From Acidobacteriota bacterium (lineage in GTDB: Bacteria; Acidobacteriota; Blastocatellia; RBC074), in assembly GCA_018269055.1 (NCBI GenBank), contig JAFDVI010000019.1, positions 207,595 to 271,594 of the forward strand: a DNA stretch of 64,000 bases, written 5' to 3'. This document shows, piece after piece, positions 19,128-27,959 of the stretch. Position 1 is the first letter of the stretch. Every line of letters starts with the position of its first letter. A program made the position numbers and the translations under genes. Below the pieces are notes generated by a model. The model searched no databases. It was not told the DNA's origin and saw only the letters and a program-made list of their open reading frames with translations.

Positions 19128-19371
19128 TCACAGGATGGGGCGGCCTTTACGTGTTTTGTGAGTGTGCAATGCCAGGCGATGGCATTTCAAGCGGATCCTG
19201 CTTGACCGCTGTGGATTTGCAAAAGCCGGATTTTGGCTTTTCACGGATGTTGATTGGATTCAAAAAGAAGGCAGCTTGAATGGGCTAACTGGATACTTGA
19301 TAATGCGTGCGCTTGTTCAAGAGGCATTCAAGATTCATGTATCAATTGAGAAGGAAGCGGCGGGCCAAGTG

Positions 19372-20187
19372 ATGTCGGAAACTCCGAAGATGATGCTCAA
19401 CAGGATGGTGGATATTCATTGCCACATTTTGCCGGAAACGGATGATGGTGCGACCTCGCTGGAAGAATCCGTGGCAATGTGTCGGGCGGCGGCGGCGGAT
19501 GGAATCAAAACCATTATTGCGACGCCGCATATGTTTGATGGAGTTCACACCACGCCGGAACGAGAAGCCATTCGCCGCAGAATTGCCAGGGTCATGGAAG
19601 CAGCAGAAAGTTGCGTGCAGATCGTTCCCGGCGGAGAAGTTCGCTACAGTTACGAAATCTTCCAGGAAGCGGATGATCCGAACTCGCGCATTAAGCTGAA
19701 CGGGACTTCGTATATGTTGCTGGAGTTCCCGTTTCAATCTATCCCGCCGAACATTGAAATGACCATCTTTCAAATCTTGAACGCAGGTATCACGCCGGTC
19801 ATCGCGCATCCCGAACGCAACAAACGCATCCAGCAAAATCCGAAAATCATTGCCGATCTGGTCGAACGCGGAGCTTTCGCGCAATTGGACGCGGGCAGTT
19901 TGACCAAAAGTTTCGGGCCGGATTCGTATCATTCGGCAAAGAAGATTCTGGAATCCGGCTTGGCGCATTTCATTGCGACGGACGCCCACCATCAGGACAA
20001 ACGGCGTCCAATTTTGTCCGCTGCGGTCGCTGTTGCGGCAGAACTTGTCGGCGAAGATTATGCGCGAGCATTGGTGCAAGAAAACCCGGAGGCGCTCATT
20101 TATGATCGCGCGATTCCCGTGCAGCCAGATCCTGATTTAGACACTTTGTTGGGACGCAAAAAGAGTTGGTTTGCATTTTGGAAGTAA
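19372..20187 (+). CDS. CpsB/YwqE-type PHP-domain protein-tyrosine phosphatase
   Basis: 271 residues if started at the ATG at 19372; ATGs at 19390, 19393 and 19405 are alternatives, and the open frame upstream lies over the decayed gene. PHP-family metal motifs are clear: MVDIHCHILPETDDGA at the start, IIATPHMFDG, an Arg/Glu site around GGEVRY, GITPVIAHPERN and ATDAHH. Proteins of this type remove phosphate from tyrosine kinases that control export of capsule or exopolysaccharide. No kinase or polysaccharide genes lie next to it, so its partner is elsewhere. The metal-dependent phosphatase class is well supported; the exact substrate is inferred from the family. Confidence 0.85.
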   Translation: MSETPKMMLNRMVDIHCHILPETDDGATSLEESVAMCRAAAADGIKTIIATPHMFDGVHTTPEREAIRRRIARVMEAAESCVQIVPGGEVRYSYEIFQEADDPNSRIKLNGTSYMLLEFPFQSIPPNIEMTIFQILNAGITPVIAHPERNKRIQQNPKIIADLVERGAFAQLDAGSLTKSFGPDSYHSAKKILESGLAHFIATDAHHQDKRRPILSAAVAVAAELVGEDYARALVQENPEALIYDRAIPVQPDPDLDTLLGRKKSWFAFWK

Positions 20188-20242
20188 ACTTCGGTCAATG
20201 CCGAATACGCGGCCTTGACCCTTTCACCGGAGAAATTGATTC

Positions 20243-21754
20243 GTGAATATCAAGCTTCGTTTTTACCTCAGAGCCGCCGCCAGCGTTGCGACGGCTCTGG
20301 TTTTGGTTGCGGTGTTTTCAGTCAGCCAGACTGGTGTGTCAGCCAAACCCCAATGGCAGTTGCTGAAATTGAAAAACGGCATGGACGTGATCGTCATTGA
20401 AAACCGTTCGGTGCCGCTGGTGACGGTCGAAGTTGCGGTGAAAAACGGCTCGTACACGGAACCTCCGGAATACAACGGCCTGTCGCATTTGTACGAACAC
20501 ATGTTTTTCAAATCGAACGAGCGGTCGAAAGCCGAAGGCTACAACGACCGCGCGGCGGAACTGGGCATGCTCAGCAACGCCCAAACCCGTGAAGAAGTCG
20601 TCAACTACTACACCACGACAATCAACACCGGCTTGCGCGAAGCGATGGTTTTGATGAGCGACGCGTTGCGCTATCCGCTATTCGACAAACAGGAACTGGA
20701 TCAGGAAATTCACGTCGTGATTGACGAACTGAACCAGCATTTGTCAAATCCGTTCAACTATTTGTTCGAGGCAACGAATCAGCGACTGTGGTACAAATAT
20801 CCTTCGCGCAAACGCCCCGGTGGCGATCCGGAAACCGTCGCCAAAGCCACGCCGGAAATGATGCGCGTGATTCAAAAGAAATTTTACATCCCGAATAACT
20901 CGGCGCTGGTCGTGGCGGGCGATGTCAACGCGCAGGAAGTGTTCAAACTCGCCGGAGAGATTTTCGGTGATTGGCAGCGCAGCGAAGACCCGTTTGTCAA
21001 AGACCCGGTTCCGCGTCATCCGCCGCTGCCGAAGGATGATTCCGTGATCGTCAATCAGCCTGTCAATTCGGCAACCATTCAAATTTCCTGGGAAGGCCCT
21101 TCGACGGATTTGGATACGACGGCGACCTATGCGGCGGACGTGTTTTCTTTCGTCGTCAACCAGCCGAATTCGCAGTTTTCACATAATCTGGTGGACTCCG
21201 GACTGATTACCAACGGCGGGTTGAACTATTACACGCAAAAGAACGTCGGGCCAATTTCGATTACCGCGCAAGCAACGCCCGACAAGCTCAAAGCCGCGCT
21301 CAAAGCCATCAGCACCGAGGTCAACAAATTCGATTCGCCGAATTACTTCAGTGATGACGAATTGCAATATGCGAAAACGTTGCTGGATGTGGATGAAATT
21401 TACGACCGCGAAAAGCCGTCCGAATACGCGCACACGCTCAGTTTCTGGTGGGCCAGTTCCGGTCTGGATTATTTCGGGAATTATGGCGACAACCTGAACA
21501 AGGTCACCCGCGAAGAGATCGCGCGCTACGTTCGCAAGTACATCAAAAACAAACCGCGCATCGTCGCCGTCCTGATTTCCGACGCCGATCAAAAACGAAT
21601 TGGGCTGACCGAGGCGGATTTGGCATTCCGGCTTGATCCGGTTGGAGCCGCCGTCAGTGACAAAGCCGAACCCAAACCCGTTCAGGCGCCGAAAACGACC
21701 AGCAAAGGCGCTGCGGCGAAAAAGCCGGTTAGTAAAACGAAGCCGAAACCATAA
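20243..21754 (+). CDS. M16-family zinc peptidase, catalytic-type
   Basis: 503 residues from a GTG at 20243, with CCGGAGAA upstream and a signal peptide (RAAASVATALVLVAVFSVSQ). The inverted zinc motif HxxEH is intact in GLSHLYEHMFFKS, and VIDELNQH downstream supplies the third ligand Glu. Two M16 halves are visible, the second starting near residue 270. The end is a Lys/Pro-rich tail (EPKPVQAPKTTSKGAAAKK) of unknown use. It should degrade peptides in the periplasm. Next on the strand is a second M16 protein lacking the zinc motif, so the two probably form an active/inactive pair like the mitochondrial processing peptidase. Confidence 0.9.
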   Translation: MNIKLRFYLRAAASVATALVLVAVFSVSQTGVSAKPQWQLLKLKNGMDVIVIENRSVPLVTVEVAVKNGSYTEPPEYNGLSHLYEHMFFKSNERSKAEGYNDRAAELGMLSNAQTREEVVNYYTTTINTGLREAMVLMSDALRYPLFDKQELDQEIHVVIDELNQHLSNPFNYLFEATNQRLWYKYPSRKRPGGDPETVAKATPEMMRVIQKKFYIPNNSALVVAGDVNAQEVFKLAGEIFGDWQRSEDPFVKDPVPRHPPLPKDDSVIVNQPVNSATIQISWEGPSTDLDTTATYAADVFSFVVNQPNSQFSHNLVDSGLITNGGLNYYTQKNVGPISITAQATPDKLKAALKAISTEVNKFDSPNYFSDDELQYAKTLLDVDEIYDREKPSEYAHTLSFWWASSGLDYFGNYGDNLNKVTREEIARYVRKYIKNKPRIVAVLISDADQKRIGLTEADLAFRLDPVGAAVSDKAEPKPVQAPKTTSKGAAAKKPVSKTKPKP

Positions 21755-21820
21755 TTTAGCTTCTTCTCCTGACACCGCACGAACGAGCTAAACATCATCG
21801 CCAACAAATCAGATTCAAAG

Positions 21821-23176
21821 ATGAAAACTAATATTCTGTCTGCCAAAACGATTTATGGTTATTTGAGCGCCGTATTGTTGGCGCTTTCGTTGTCTGTTTC
21901 TGCCTACGCGCAGGCTGCCGCTCCGGCAAAAACTTCCGACTCGACCACCGATTTCACGCTGGCCAATGGGTTGAAAACGATTCATCGCCAGGTGACTGGC
22001 AATGAAGTCGTCGCCGTGCAAATTTACTTTCGCGGCGGAACGCGCAACATCACGGAAAAAAACGCAGGCATTGAAACGCTGTTGTTTGAAGTCGCCCAGC
22101 AGGGAACCAAAAATTTCAGCAAAACCCAGATCAATCGCGAATTGTCGCGTATGGGAACCGTCATTGATTCCGCCGCCGGATACGATTTCAGCGTGATTGC
22201 CATGCGCTGTGTGCGGAAAAACTTTGATCGGTCGTGGGAGCTTTTGACCGACATCATTCTCAACCCGCTATTTGATGAAAAAGAAGTCGCGCTGGTTAAA
22301 GACCAGATTCTGAATGGGCTGCGCCAGCAAAACGATAACCCCGAAACCTCCGTCGCCATTTTGAGCAACAAACTGCTCTTTTCTTCGCACCCGTATTTCA
22401 ACTCGCCGGATGGCACGGTGGAATCCGTCAGCGCATTGACGCCTGCGGAGTTGAAAGCACATCACGCGAAAATTCTGGGTGCAGGAAGAATGGTTGCCGT
22501 GGTTGTCGGCAACATTACCTTGCCGGAAATCAAACAGAAGATCGAAACCAGCTTTGGCAAATTGGCAAAAGGCGATTACAAAAATGACGCGGTTCAATCC
22601 TTCGCCAAAGCTTCGACGCCTGAATTTCAAATCATCAATCGCCCCGTCGCCACCAACTACATTCGAGCGACGTTTGCCGCGCCGCCGCTGGATAATCCTG
22701 ATTACCCGGCGTTTTCGGTGGCAATTGACATTCTCAGTCAGCTTTTCTTTCAGGAAGTCCGCGTTCGCCGCAACCTGAGTTACGGCGCGGATGCCACGCT
22801 GTTATCAAACCGCGCCAATTCCGGGTTTTTGTCGGTTACGACGCCCAAGCCAAATGAAACCATTCGCGTGATGTTCGAGCAGATTGACTTTATGCAGCGG
22901 CAAACGATTCGCGAAGAAGGGTTGAATTCCATCGTCAGCGGATTTTTGACCAAGTATTACACGAAGCTGGAAACCAATGACGCACAGGCGGCGCGATTGG
23001 CGGAGTATGAATTGCTCGGCGGAGATTGGCATCGTTTGCTGACCTGGATTGATGAAGTCAACAAGGTCAAACCGTCCGACATCACGCGCGTTTGCCGAAC
23101 CTATCTGAAAAATTTCCACTTTGCCGTTGCGGGCGAACCGAGTCAGTTTGACCGGGATTTGTTTTTAAGCAGGTGA
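21821..23176 (+). CDS. M16-family protein without the zinc-binding motif
   Basis: 451 residues with a signal peptide (YLSAVLLALSLSVSAYAQA). The fold follows M16: TLANGLKTIHRQ, RGGTRNITEKNAGIETLLF, and later VRRNLSYGADATLLSNR. Where the active partner has HLYEH, this protein has NAGIETLLFE, so it cannot bind zinc in the usual way. It lies 66 bases after the active M16 gene on the same strand. Such subunits hold substrate for the active one in processing peptidases. It is full length and not a decayed gene. Confidence 0.88.
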   Translation: MKTNILSAKTIYGYLSAVLLALSLSVSAYAQAAAPAKTSDSTTDFTLANGLKTIHRQVTGNEVVAVQIYFRGGTRNITEKNAGIETLLFEVAQQGTKNFSKTQINRELSRMGTVIDSAAGYDFSVIAMRCVRKNFDRSWELLTDIILNPLFDEKEVALVKDQILNGLRQQNDNPETSVAILSNKLLFSSHPYFNSPDGTVESVSALTPAELKAHHAKILGAGRMVAVVVGNITLPEIKQKIETSFGKLAKGDYKNDAVQSFAKASTPEFQIINRPVATNYIRATFAAPPLDNPDYPAFSVAIDILSQLFFQEVRVRRNLSYGADATLLSNRANSGFLSVTTPKPNETIRVMFEQIDFMQRQTIREEGLNSIVSGFLTKYYTKLETNDAQAARLAEYELLGGDWHRLLTWIDEVNKVKPSDITRVCRTYLKNFHFAVAGEPSQFDRDLFLSR

Positions 23177-23440
23177 GGCGGGTTAGGCGCAGGTCGGTTT
23201 CCGATTTCTAAACTTTTGAAAAACAAAGGCTACCAGGTTTTTGACGCCTTGTAGCCTTGGCCCCTGGGGAAACGGCAATGGTCGGCTTAATGCCTGACTC
23301 TAGCCATCGCCATTGTGGCCATTAAAGAAACATTCGCAATGTTTCTCATTTTCCAGAATTGGGCAGAGTTGCCGAGTACGCCAGTTTATTGAATCGCAGT
23401 TTGTTTCGCTGACCAGATTGCCGAAAAAACGAGTGCTGAG
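23177..23440. other. Intergenic region between convergent M16 and umuC genes
   Basis: 264 bases with no gene seen. It holds one hairpin (23226-23258) that can end the umuDC transcript, and a looser one around 23275-23315 (CAATGG with CCATTG). Confidence 0.6.
23221..23258 (-). terminator. Putative umuDC terminator
   Basis: Stem AAGGCTAC-x-AGG (23226-23237) with CCT-x-GTAGCCTT (23247-23258). Read on the minus strand it is followed by TTGTTT, a U-rich tail, and lies about 180 bases after the umuC stop. Confidence 0.55.
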
Positions 23441-24709
23441 TCAGCAAACGACCTTTAACAGTTCATCCCACCGAGTCGTGTAACGAGGCGAACGGCGATT
23501 CATTTGCATCTGCCATTTGCCTTCGGAAATGTACATCCCGCATTGCACGGTTTCTCGCCCGTATCGTCGGTTCAGCCGATCCAGGTTGGCCATCAATTCG
23601 CGCATTCGTTCCGCCTTACCAGTTTCCCAAAGCGGCTGTGGAAATCCGTAATCCGGCACCAGATCGCCCAACATCACACCAGCTTTTTTGTAACGCAGAC
23701 CTTTGCGAAAAATGGTGTCGAGCGCCTTGAAGGCGACAGCCTGAATTTCGTTGGTGATGTTGGTAAGCGGAGCCAGTTGCAGTGTCAACGAACCGGAATA
23801 CTGCTCATCCTCAAGTTTGTATTTATCTGTCAGCACGAACACAGTGATGATTCCCGCCAGCATTCGTTCTCGCCGCAGCTTTTCGGCGGCGCGAGCGACA
23901 AACATCGCCACGGCAGCCTTCAGATCGTCTTTGGAAGAAACCATTTCCCCGAACGAACGGGTCGAGTTAACGGCTCTGCGGGGTTGCGGGCAGGTGTCCA
24001 GCGTGTGGCATTGAGTGCCCCGAAGCTCGTGCGCCAATCGCAATCCCGTGATGTTCATATTGGTGCGAATCCATTCGTCGCGAGCTTCGCGCAAATCGAA
24101 AGCCGTGCGAATACCGTTGCCTTTCAGCTTCGCCGCCCAGCGATAACCGATCCCCCAAACTTCTTCAATCGGAGTTCGGCGAAGCGCCGCAACCTGCAAC
24201 GAACGCGGCGTCAAATCAAACACGCCTTCCAATTCCGGCAAGGTTTTCGCGTGGTGACCGGCGACTTTGGAAAGTGTTTTTGTTGCGCCGATGCCCACGG
24301 AAACCGGAATACCCGTGAAACGATAAATCTTCGTTTTGATTGCGCGTCCCAGTTGTTCCAGCCCGGCGGAATCTTCCGCTTCCAGACTGATGAAGGCTTC
24401 GTCAATTGAATAGCGTTCGACTTCGGGCGAAAAATCTTCCAGCACGCCCATCATTCGGTTGGAAAGATCGCCGTACAGTTCGTAATTGCTCGACAAAACA
24501 TAAACGCCGTGGCGTTCGATGATATTGCGAACCTGAAACACTGGAACCGCCATTCGTATGCCCAGCTTTTTGGCTTCGTTCGAACGCGAAACGACGCAAC
24601 CGTCGTTGTTTGACAGGACGACGGTTGGCTCGCCGCGCAATTTTGGATTGAAGGCGCGCTCGCAGGAAACGTAAAAGTTGTTGGCATCAATCAAGGCAAC
24701 GGCTCTCAT
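23441..24709 (-). CDS. umuC: Error-prone DNA polymerase V catalytic subunit UmuC
   Basis: 422 residues from the ATG at 24709, five bases after umuD; the open frame extends further but overlaps umuD. It is a Y-family polymerase: [16 protein letters not shown] at the start with the first catalytic Asp, [20 protein letters not shown] typical of UmuC, and [12 protein letters not shown] with the second acidic pair. The little-finger region and the C-terminal part are full length. With processed UmuD it copies damaged DNA at the cost of mutation, normally under SOS control. No LexA box was recognised in the upstream gap, whose consensus is unknown for this lineage. Confidence 0.93.
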   Translation of the reverse strand: MRAVALIDANNFYVSCERAFNPKLRGEPTVVLSNNDGCVVSRSNEAKKLGIRMAVPVFQVRNIIERHGVYVLSSNYELYGDLSNRMMGVLEDFSPEVERYSIDEAFISLEAEDSAGLEQLGRAIKTKIYRFTGIPVSVGIGATKTLSKVAGHHAKTLPELEGVFDLTPRSLQVAALRRTPIEEVWGIGYRWAAKLKGNGIRTAFDLREARDEWIRTNMNITGLRLAHELRGTQCHTLDTCPQPRRAVNSTRSFGEMVSSKDDLKAAVAMFVARAAEKLRRERMLAGIITVFVLTDKYKLEDEQYSGSLTLQLAPLTNITNEIQAVAFKALDTIFRKGLRYKKAGVMLGDLVPDYGFPQPLWETGKAERMRELMANLDRLNRRYGRETVQCGMYISEGKWQMQMNRRSPRYTTRWDELLKVVC

Positions 24710-24714
24710 GGCGT

Positions 24715-25119
24715 TCAGTGTTTGGTCAGCGACCACATCACGCGGCCCCAAATCTCGCAGTTTTCGGTCAACTCTACGCCTGGCTGATCCGGTTCAGATG
24801 AATAGAGCCAGAAGCTGTGTTCGCGTTTTCTCAAAAGCCGCAATACGAACTGGCTTTCGACAATCGCCAGCACCAGATCGCCGTCGCGGCAATCTTCGGC
24901 GCGATCAATGATCAGAATGTCTCCGTTGAAAATGCGATCCCCGGCCATGGAATCGCCGCTGACCTGGACAAAGAACGTCGTCGCCGGATGAGGCGTCAAG
25001 CGCTGATTCAAATCCAGCGGACGGTGAAGGTAATCATCTGCGGGCGAAGGAAAACCGGAATGCAGTCCATCGCTCAGGGTGGTTTGTTCCGTTGGAACCT
25101 GAAGCTCAATCGGAGTCAT
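24715..25119 (-). CDS. umuD: UmuD-like S24 self-cleaving subunit (catalytic Lys replaced by Arg)
   Basis: 134 residues from the ATG at 25119. The E. coli layout is kept: the cleavage region [20 protein letters not shown] and the catalytic Ser in SGDSM (residue 57). In UmuD and LexA the partner Lys lies in an FTVK or VTVK strand; here the aligned strand reads QFVLRLLR, so Arg94 takes that place. This change should weaken or stop self-cleavage unless a nearby Lys (97) substitutes. UmuD forms a dimer and, once cut, joins UmuC. The gene precedes umuC by five bases and clearly shares its transcript. Confidence 0.9.
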   Translation of the reverse strand: MTPIELQVPTEQTTLSDGLHSGFPSPADDYLHRPLDLNQRLTPHPATTFFVQVSGDSMAGDRIFNGDILIIDRAEDCRDGDLVLAIVESQFVLRLLRKREHSFWLYSSEPDQPGVELTENCEIWGRVMWSLTKH

Positions 25120-25324
25120 GTTTGCCTCTCGAAAGTTGTGGGGGCACGGATAAAGTTTGCGAAACGGAATGTACCACAGGTGAAACATTTGTCGAAAGCC
25201 TCTACGAAAAGAGCTTCAGGCTGAAAACATTCTTTCCATTGTTTGACAATCCAGGGAGGCCGAAAGAAGATTCGGTTGCTTCACGAAACACCATTTTCAC
25301 ACTCAACAGGGAAGGTTCGATTCG

Positions 25325-27883
25325 ATGCGAAAAGCAGACTTGGCGAAAAAGTTGTTGCTGTTGGCGACAATCATAACTTGTGCATTTGTCTTTGGTTCCA
25401 ACACATCTGGCGCTGCGCCGGATGTGTTCAAAGAGAAAGTTTTGCCCATCCTGGAACAGAATTGCGCAGGTTGCCACGGCGCGAAGATTCAACGTTCCGG
25501 GCTTGATCTGCGAACGGAAAAATCCACGCTCAAAGGTGGCACGCGCGGCCCAGCCATTGTTTCCGGCAATCCCGAAAAAAGTCTGTTGTTTCGTCTGATC
25601 ACGCACAAGGAAGAACCCGCCATGCCGATGGGCGGCAAACTCGGCGACGCGGAAATCGCCGTGATTGCGGAATGGATCAAAGGACTGGAACCCAAAACCG
25701 TTGCCGCTGCGGAGTCCGCGCCGGTTCGCCAACCCGGTTACAGCATCACCGACAAAGATCGTCAGTTTTGGTCATTCGTGAAGCCGGTTCGCCCGGCGGT
25801 TCCGCAAGTCAAAATGCGTTCGTGGGTGAAAAATGACATTGACGCTTTCGTGCTGGCCAAGCTGGAAGCCAAGGGCTTGCGGCCATCGCCTGCGGCGTCA
25901 CCGCGCGATTTGCTGCGCCGCGTGTATTTCGATTTGATCGGTTTGCCGCCTTCACCAGAAGAAATGGATGCGTTTTTGAAAGACCCGTCCGATGCCGCCT
26001 ATCAAAAAGTCGTCGAAAAGCTTCTGGCTTCCGAACATTACGGAGAGCGTTGGGGACGGCATTGGCTTGATTTGGCTCGGTATGCAGACAGTGGCGGCTA
26101 TGAATTTGATTACGACCGGCCACACGCCTGGCGGTATCGCGATTGGGTGATTCGCGCATTCAACGCCGATATGCCGTACGACAAATTCATTCTTGAGCAA
26201 TTGGCCGGCGATGAACTGAAACCCGCCGCTGAAACCAAAGCGGAAGATTTGATTCCCACTGGGTTTTTACGCAACGGCCCGACGGTAGACAATGCCGACA
26301 ATGAACAAACGCGTTCGGATGAACTGGACGATATGGTGGCGACGACTTCATCCGTGTTTCTGGGGCTGACGGTCGGTTGCGCGCGATGCCACGACCACAA
26401 ATACGATCCGATTCCGCAAAAGGATTATTACCGCATGCAAGCCGTTTTCTTCCCATTCAAGAAAACGGAAAAGTTGCTGGTCCATGAGGAAGAAAAGAAA
26501 GCGCATGCCGTCGCCAACAAAGCGATTGAAGAGAAACTGAAGCCGTACAAAGCCCAGATCGCCGCCATCGAAAAACGTGTTCGCGAAAAACTGATGGCGG
26601 AAAAAGTCGAATTTCACGTCAAGCTGGCTGAATCTGCCGGAACGATCAACGAGCAGACGCGCGAACAATACCGAAAGGAAACTGCCGAACGCTTTGCCAA
26701 AGCCGTCAATCTGCAACCCGAAGAGATTGATGAACAGTTGACAGACGAAGAGAAAGCCGCTCGCAAAGTTGTTCAAAAAGAAATTGACGAGATCAACAAG
26801 ACGCGGCCGAAGATGCTGCCTGCGGTGATGGGTGTGACGGATGTCGAAAAGCCTGAGCAGGCGTATTTGCTCAAACGCGGCGACATCAGCATGAAAGCCG
26901 ATCCGGTCGGTCCAGGTTTGCCGCAAGTTCTGTGTGGCGAAAGCGATTTGAATCCGGCAGGGCGACGCAAGCAACTGGCCGATTGGATCGTCAGCAAAGA
27001 CAACCCGCTGACGGCGCGCGTTGTCGTCAATCGCATCTGGCAATATCACTTCGGCAAAGGAATCGTCCGCACGCCCAGCGATTTCGGTGCGACCGGCGAT
27101 AAACCAAGCCACCCTGAGTTGCTGGATTGGCTGGCCAGTGAATTTATGAATCCGCAATCCGCAATCCGCAATCCGCAATCGAAGGCCTGGAGTTGGAAGG
27201 CCATGCATCGGTTGATCGTGACTTCAAACGCGTATCGCCAATCCAGCAAACTCAATGAAAACTCGGCTGCGACGGATTCCGAAAATCATTTGTTGTGGCG
27301 ATTCAACCCGCAGCGATTGGAAGCCGAAAGCATACGCGACAGCATCCTGTTCATCAGCGGCAAATTGAACACGGAAATGTACGGCCCAGGCATTTACCCG
27401 CGCATTGACCCGGACATTATCAACACCGGTTCGCGCCCGCGCTGGCCGCTGGACGCCAAAGACAACGAAACGACCTGGCGGCGCAGCGTTTACATTTTCG
27501 TCAAACGATCTGTGCTGTTGCCGATGATCGAAGTGTTCGATTGTCCGGCGACGACAGTACCCGGCCCGGTCAGAGCCGTTTCCACCGTTTCGCCCCAAGC
27601 CTTGGCATTGATGAACAACGAATTTGTGCTGCAACAGTCTGGCTTTTTCGCCGAACGGGTTGCCGCCCAAGCGGGCAGCGACACGCGCAAACAAATCGCC
27701 ACGGCTTTCAATCTGGCGCTCAATCGCCAGCCGAGCGAAAAAGAACTGGCTTGGGCGCAGGAGTTCTTGCAGAAACAAACCGCCGGGTACGCCGAGCGCA
27801 AAAACGAAAAGCCGGAGGCTGCGGCGCTTCGTGATTTCTGTCACGCGATGTTCAACTTGAGCGAGTTTCTCTACCTGGATTGA
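25325..27883 (+). CDS. Planctomycete-type cytochrome protein with DUF1549 and DUF1553
   Basis: 852 residues with a signal peptide ([20 protein letters not shown]). One c-type heme site (CAGCH) lies at about residue 48 in the PSCyt1 domain, with [17 protein letters not shown]1549 follows ([33 protein letters not shown]), then a charged coiled coil (about 380-480) and DUF1553 ([52 protein letters not shown]). A 12-residue stretch [12 protein letters not shown] at about 609 comes from a 7-base DNA repeat. The family is common in planctomycetes and Acidobacteriota and is usually followed by a DUF1501 gene, which is absent here. Its biochemical role is unknown; it should be periplasmic. Confidence 0.9.
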   Translation: MRKADLAKKLLLLATIITCAFVFGSNTSGAAPDVFKEKVLPILEQNCAGCHGAKIQRSGLDLRTEKSTLKGGTRGPAIVSGNPEKSLLFRLITHKEEPAMPMGGKLGDAEIAVIAEWIKGLEPKTVAAAESAPVRQPGYSITDKDRQFWSFVKPVRPAVPQVKMRSWVKNDIDAFVLAKLEAKGLRPSPAASPRDLLRRVYFDLIGLPPSPEEMDAFLKDPSDAAYQKVVEKLLASEHYGERWGRHWLDLARYADSGGYEFDYDRPHAWRYRDWVIRAFNADMPYDKFILEQLAGDELKPAAETKAEDLIPTGFLRNGPTVDNADNEQTRSDELDDMVATTSSVFLGLTVGCARCHDHKYDPIPQKDYYRMQAVFFPFKKTEKLLVHEEEKKAHAVANKAIEEKLKPYKAQIAAIEKRVREKLMAEKVEFHVKLAESAGTINEQTREQYRKETAERFAKAVNLQPEEIDEQLTDEEKAARKVVQKEIDEINKTRPKMLPAVMGVTDVEKPEQAYLLKRGDISMKADPVGPGLPQVLCGESDLNPAGRRKQLADWIVSKDNPLTARVVVNRIWQYHFGKGIVRTPSDFGATGDKPSHPELLDWLASEFMNPQSAIRNPQSKAWSWKAMHRLIVTSNAYRQSSKLNENSAATDSENHLLWRFNPQRLEAESIRDSILFISGKLNTEMYGPGIYPRIDPDIINTGSRPRWPLDAKDNETTWRRSVYIFVKRSVLLPMIEVFDCPATTVPGPVRAVSTVSPQALALMNNEFVLQQSGFFAERVAAQAGSDTRKQIATAFNLALNRQPSEKELAWAQEFLQKQTAGYAERKNEKPEAAALRDFCHAMFNLSEFLYLD
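27149..27180 (+). repeat. Heptanucleotide tandem repeat (AATCCGC) inside the DUF1553 gene
   Basis: Four full copies of AATCCGC plus AATC in a row, within codons for [10 protein letters not shown]. Related proteins run straight from the WLASEF region into [11 protein letters not shown], so this looks like an insertion. The unit is not a multiple of three, so copy-number change would shift the frame. Confidence 0.8.
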
Positions 27884-27906
27884 AAATTTGATCCACGCAA
27901 ATCAAA

Positions 27907-27940
27907 AAGGCGCGGCGAGCAATTCAGCCTGCCGCGCCTT
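27907..27940. terminator. Bidirectional terminator hairpin
   Basis: 10-bp perfect stem AAGGCGCGGC (27907-27916) with GCCGCGCCTT (27931-27940) between the convergent DUF1553 and LolA-like genes. The five As before the stem give a U-run for the minus-strand transcript; the plus-strand tail is weak. Confidence 0.7.
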
Positions 27941-27959
27941 CGCTATGTCGGTAAAGGCC

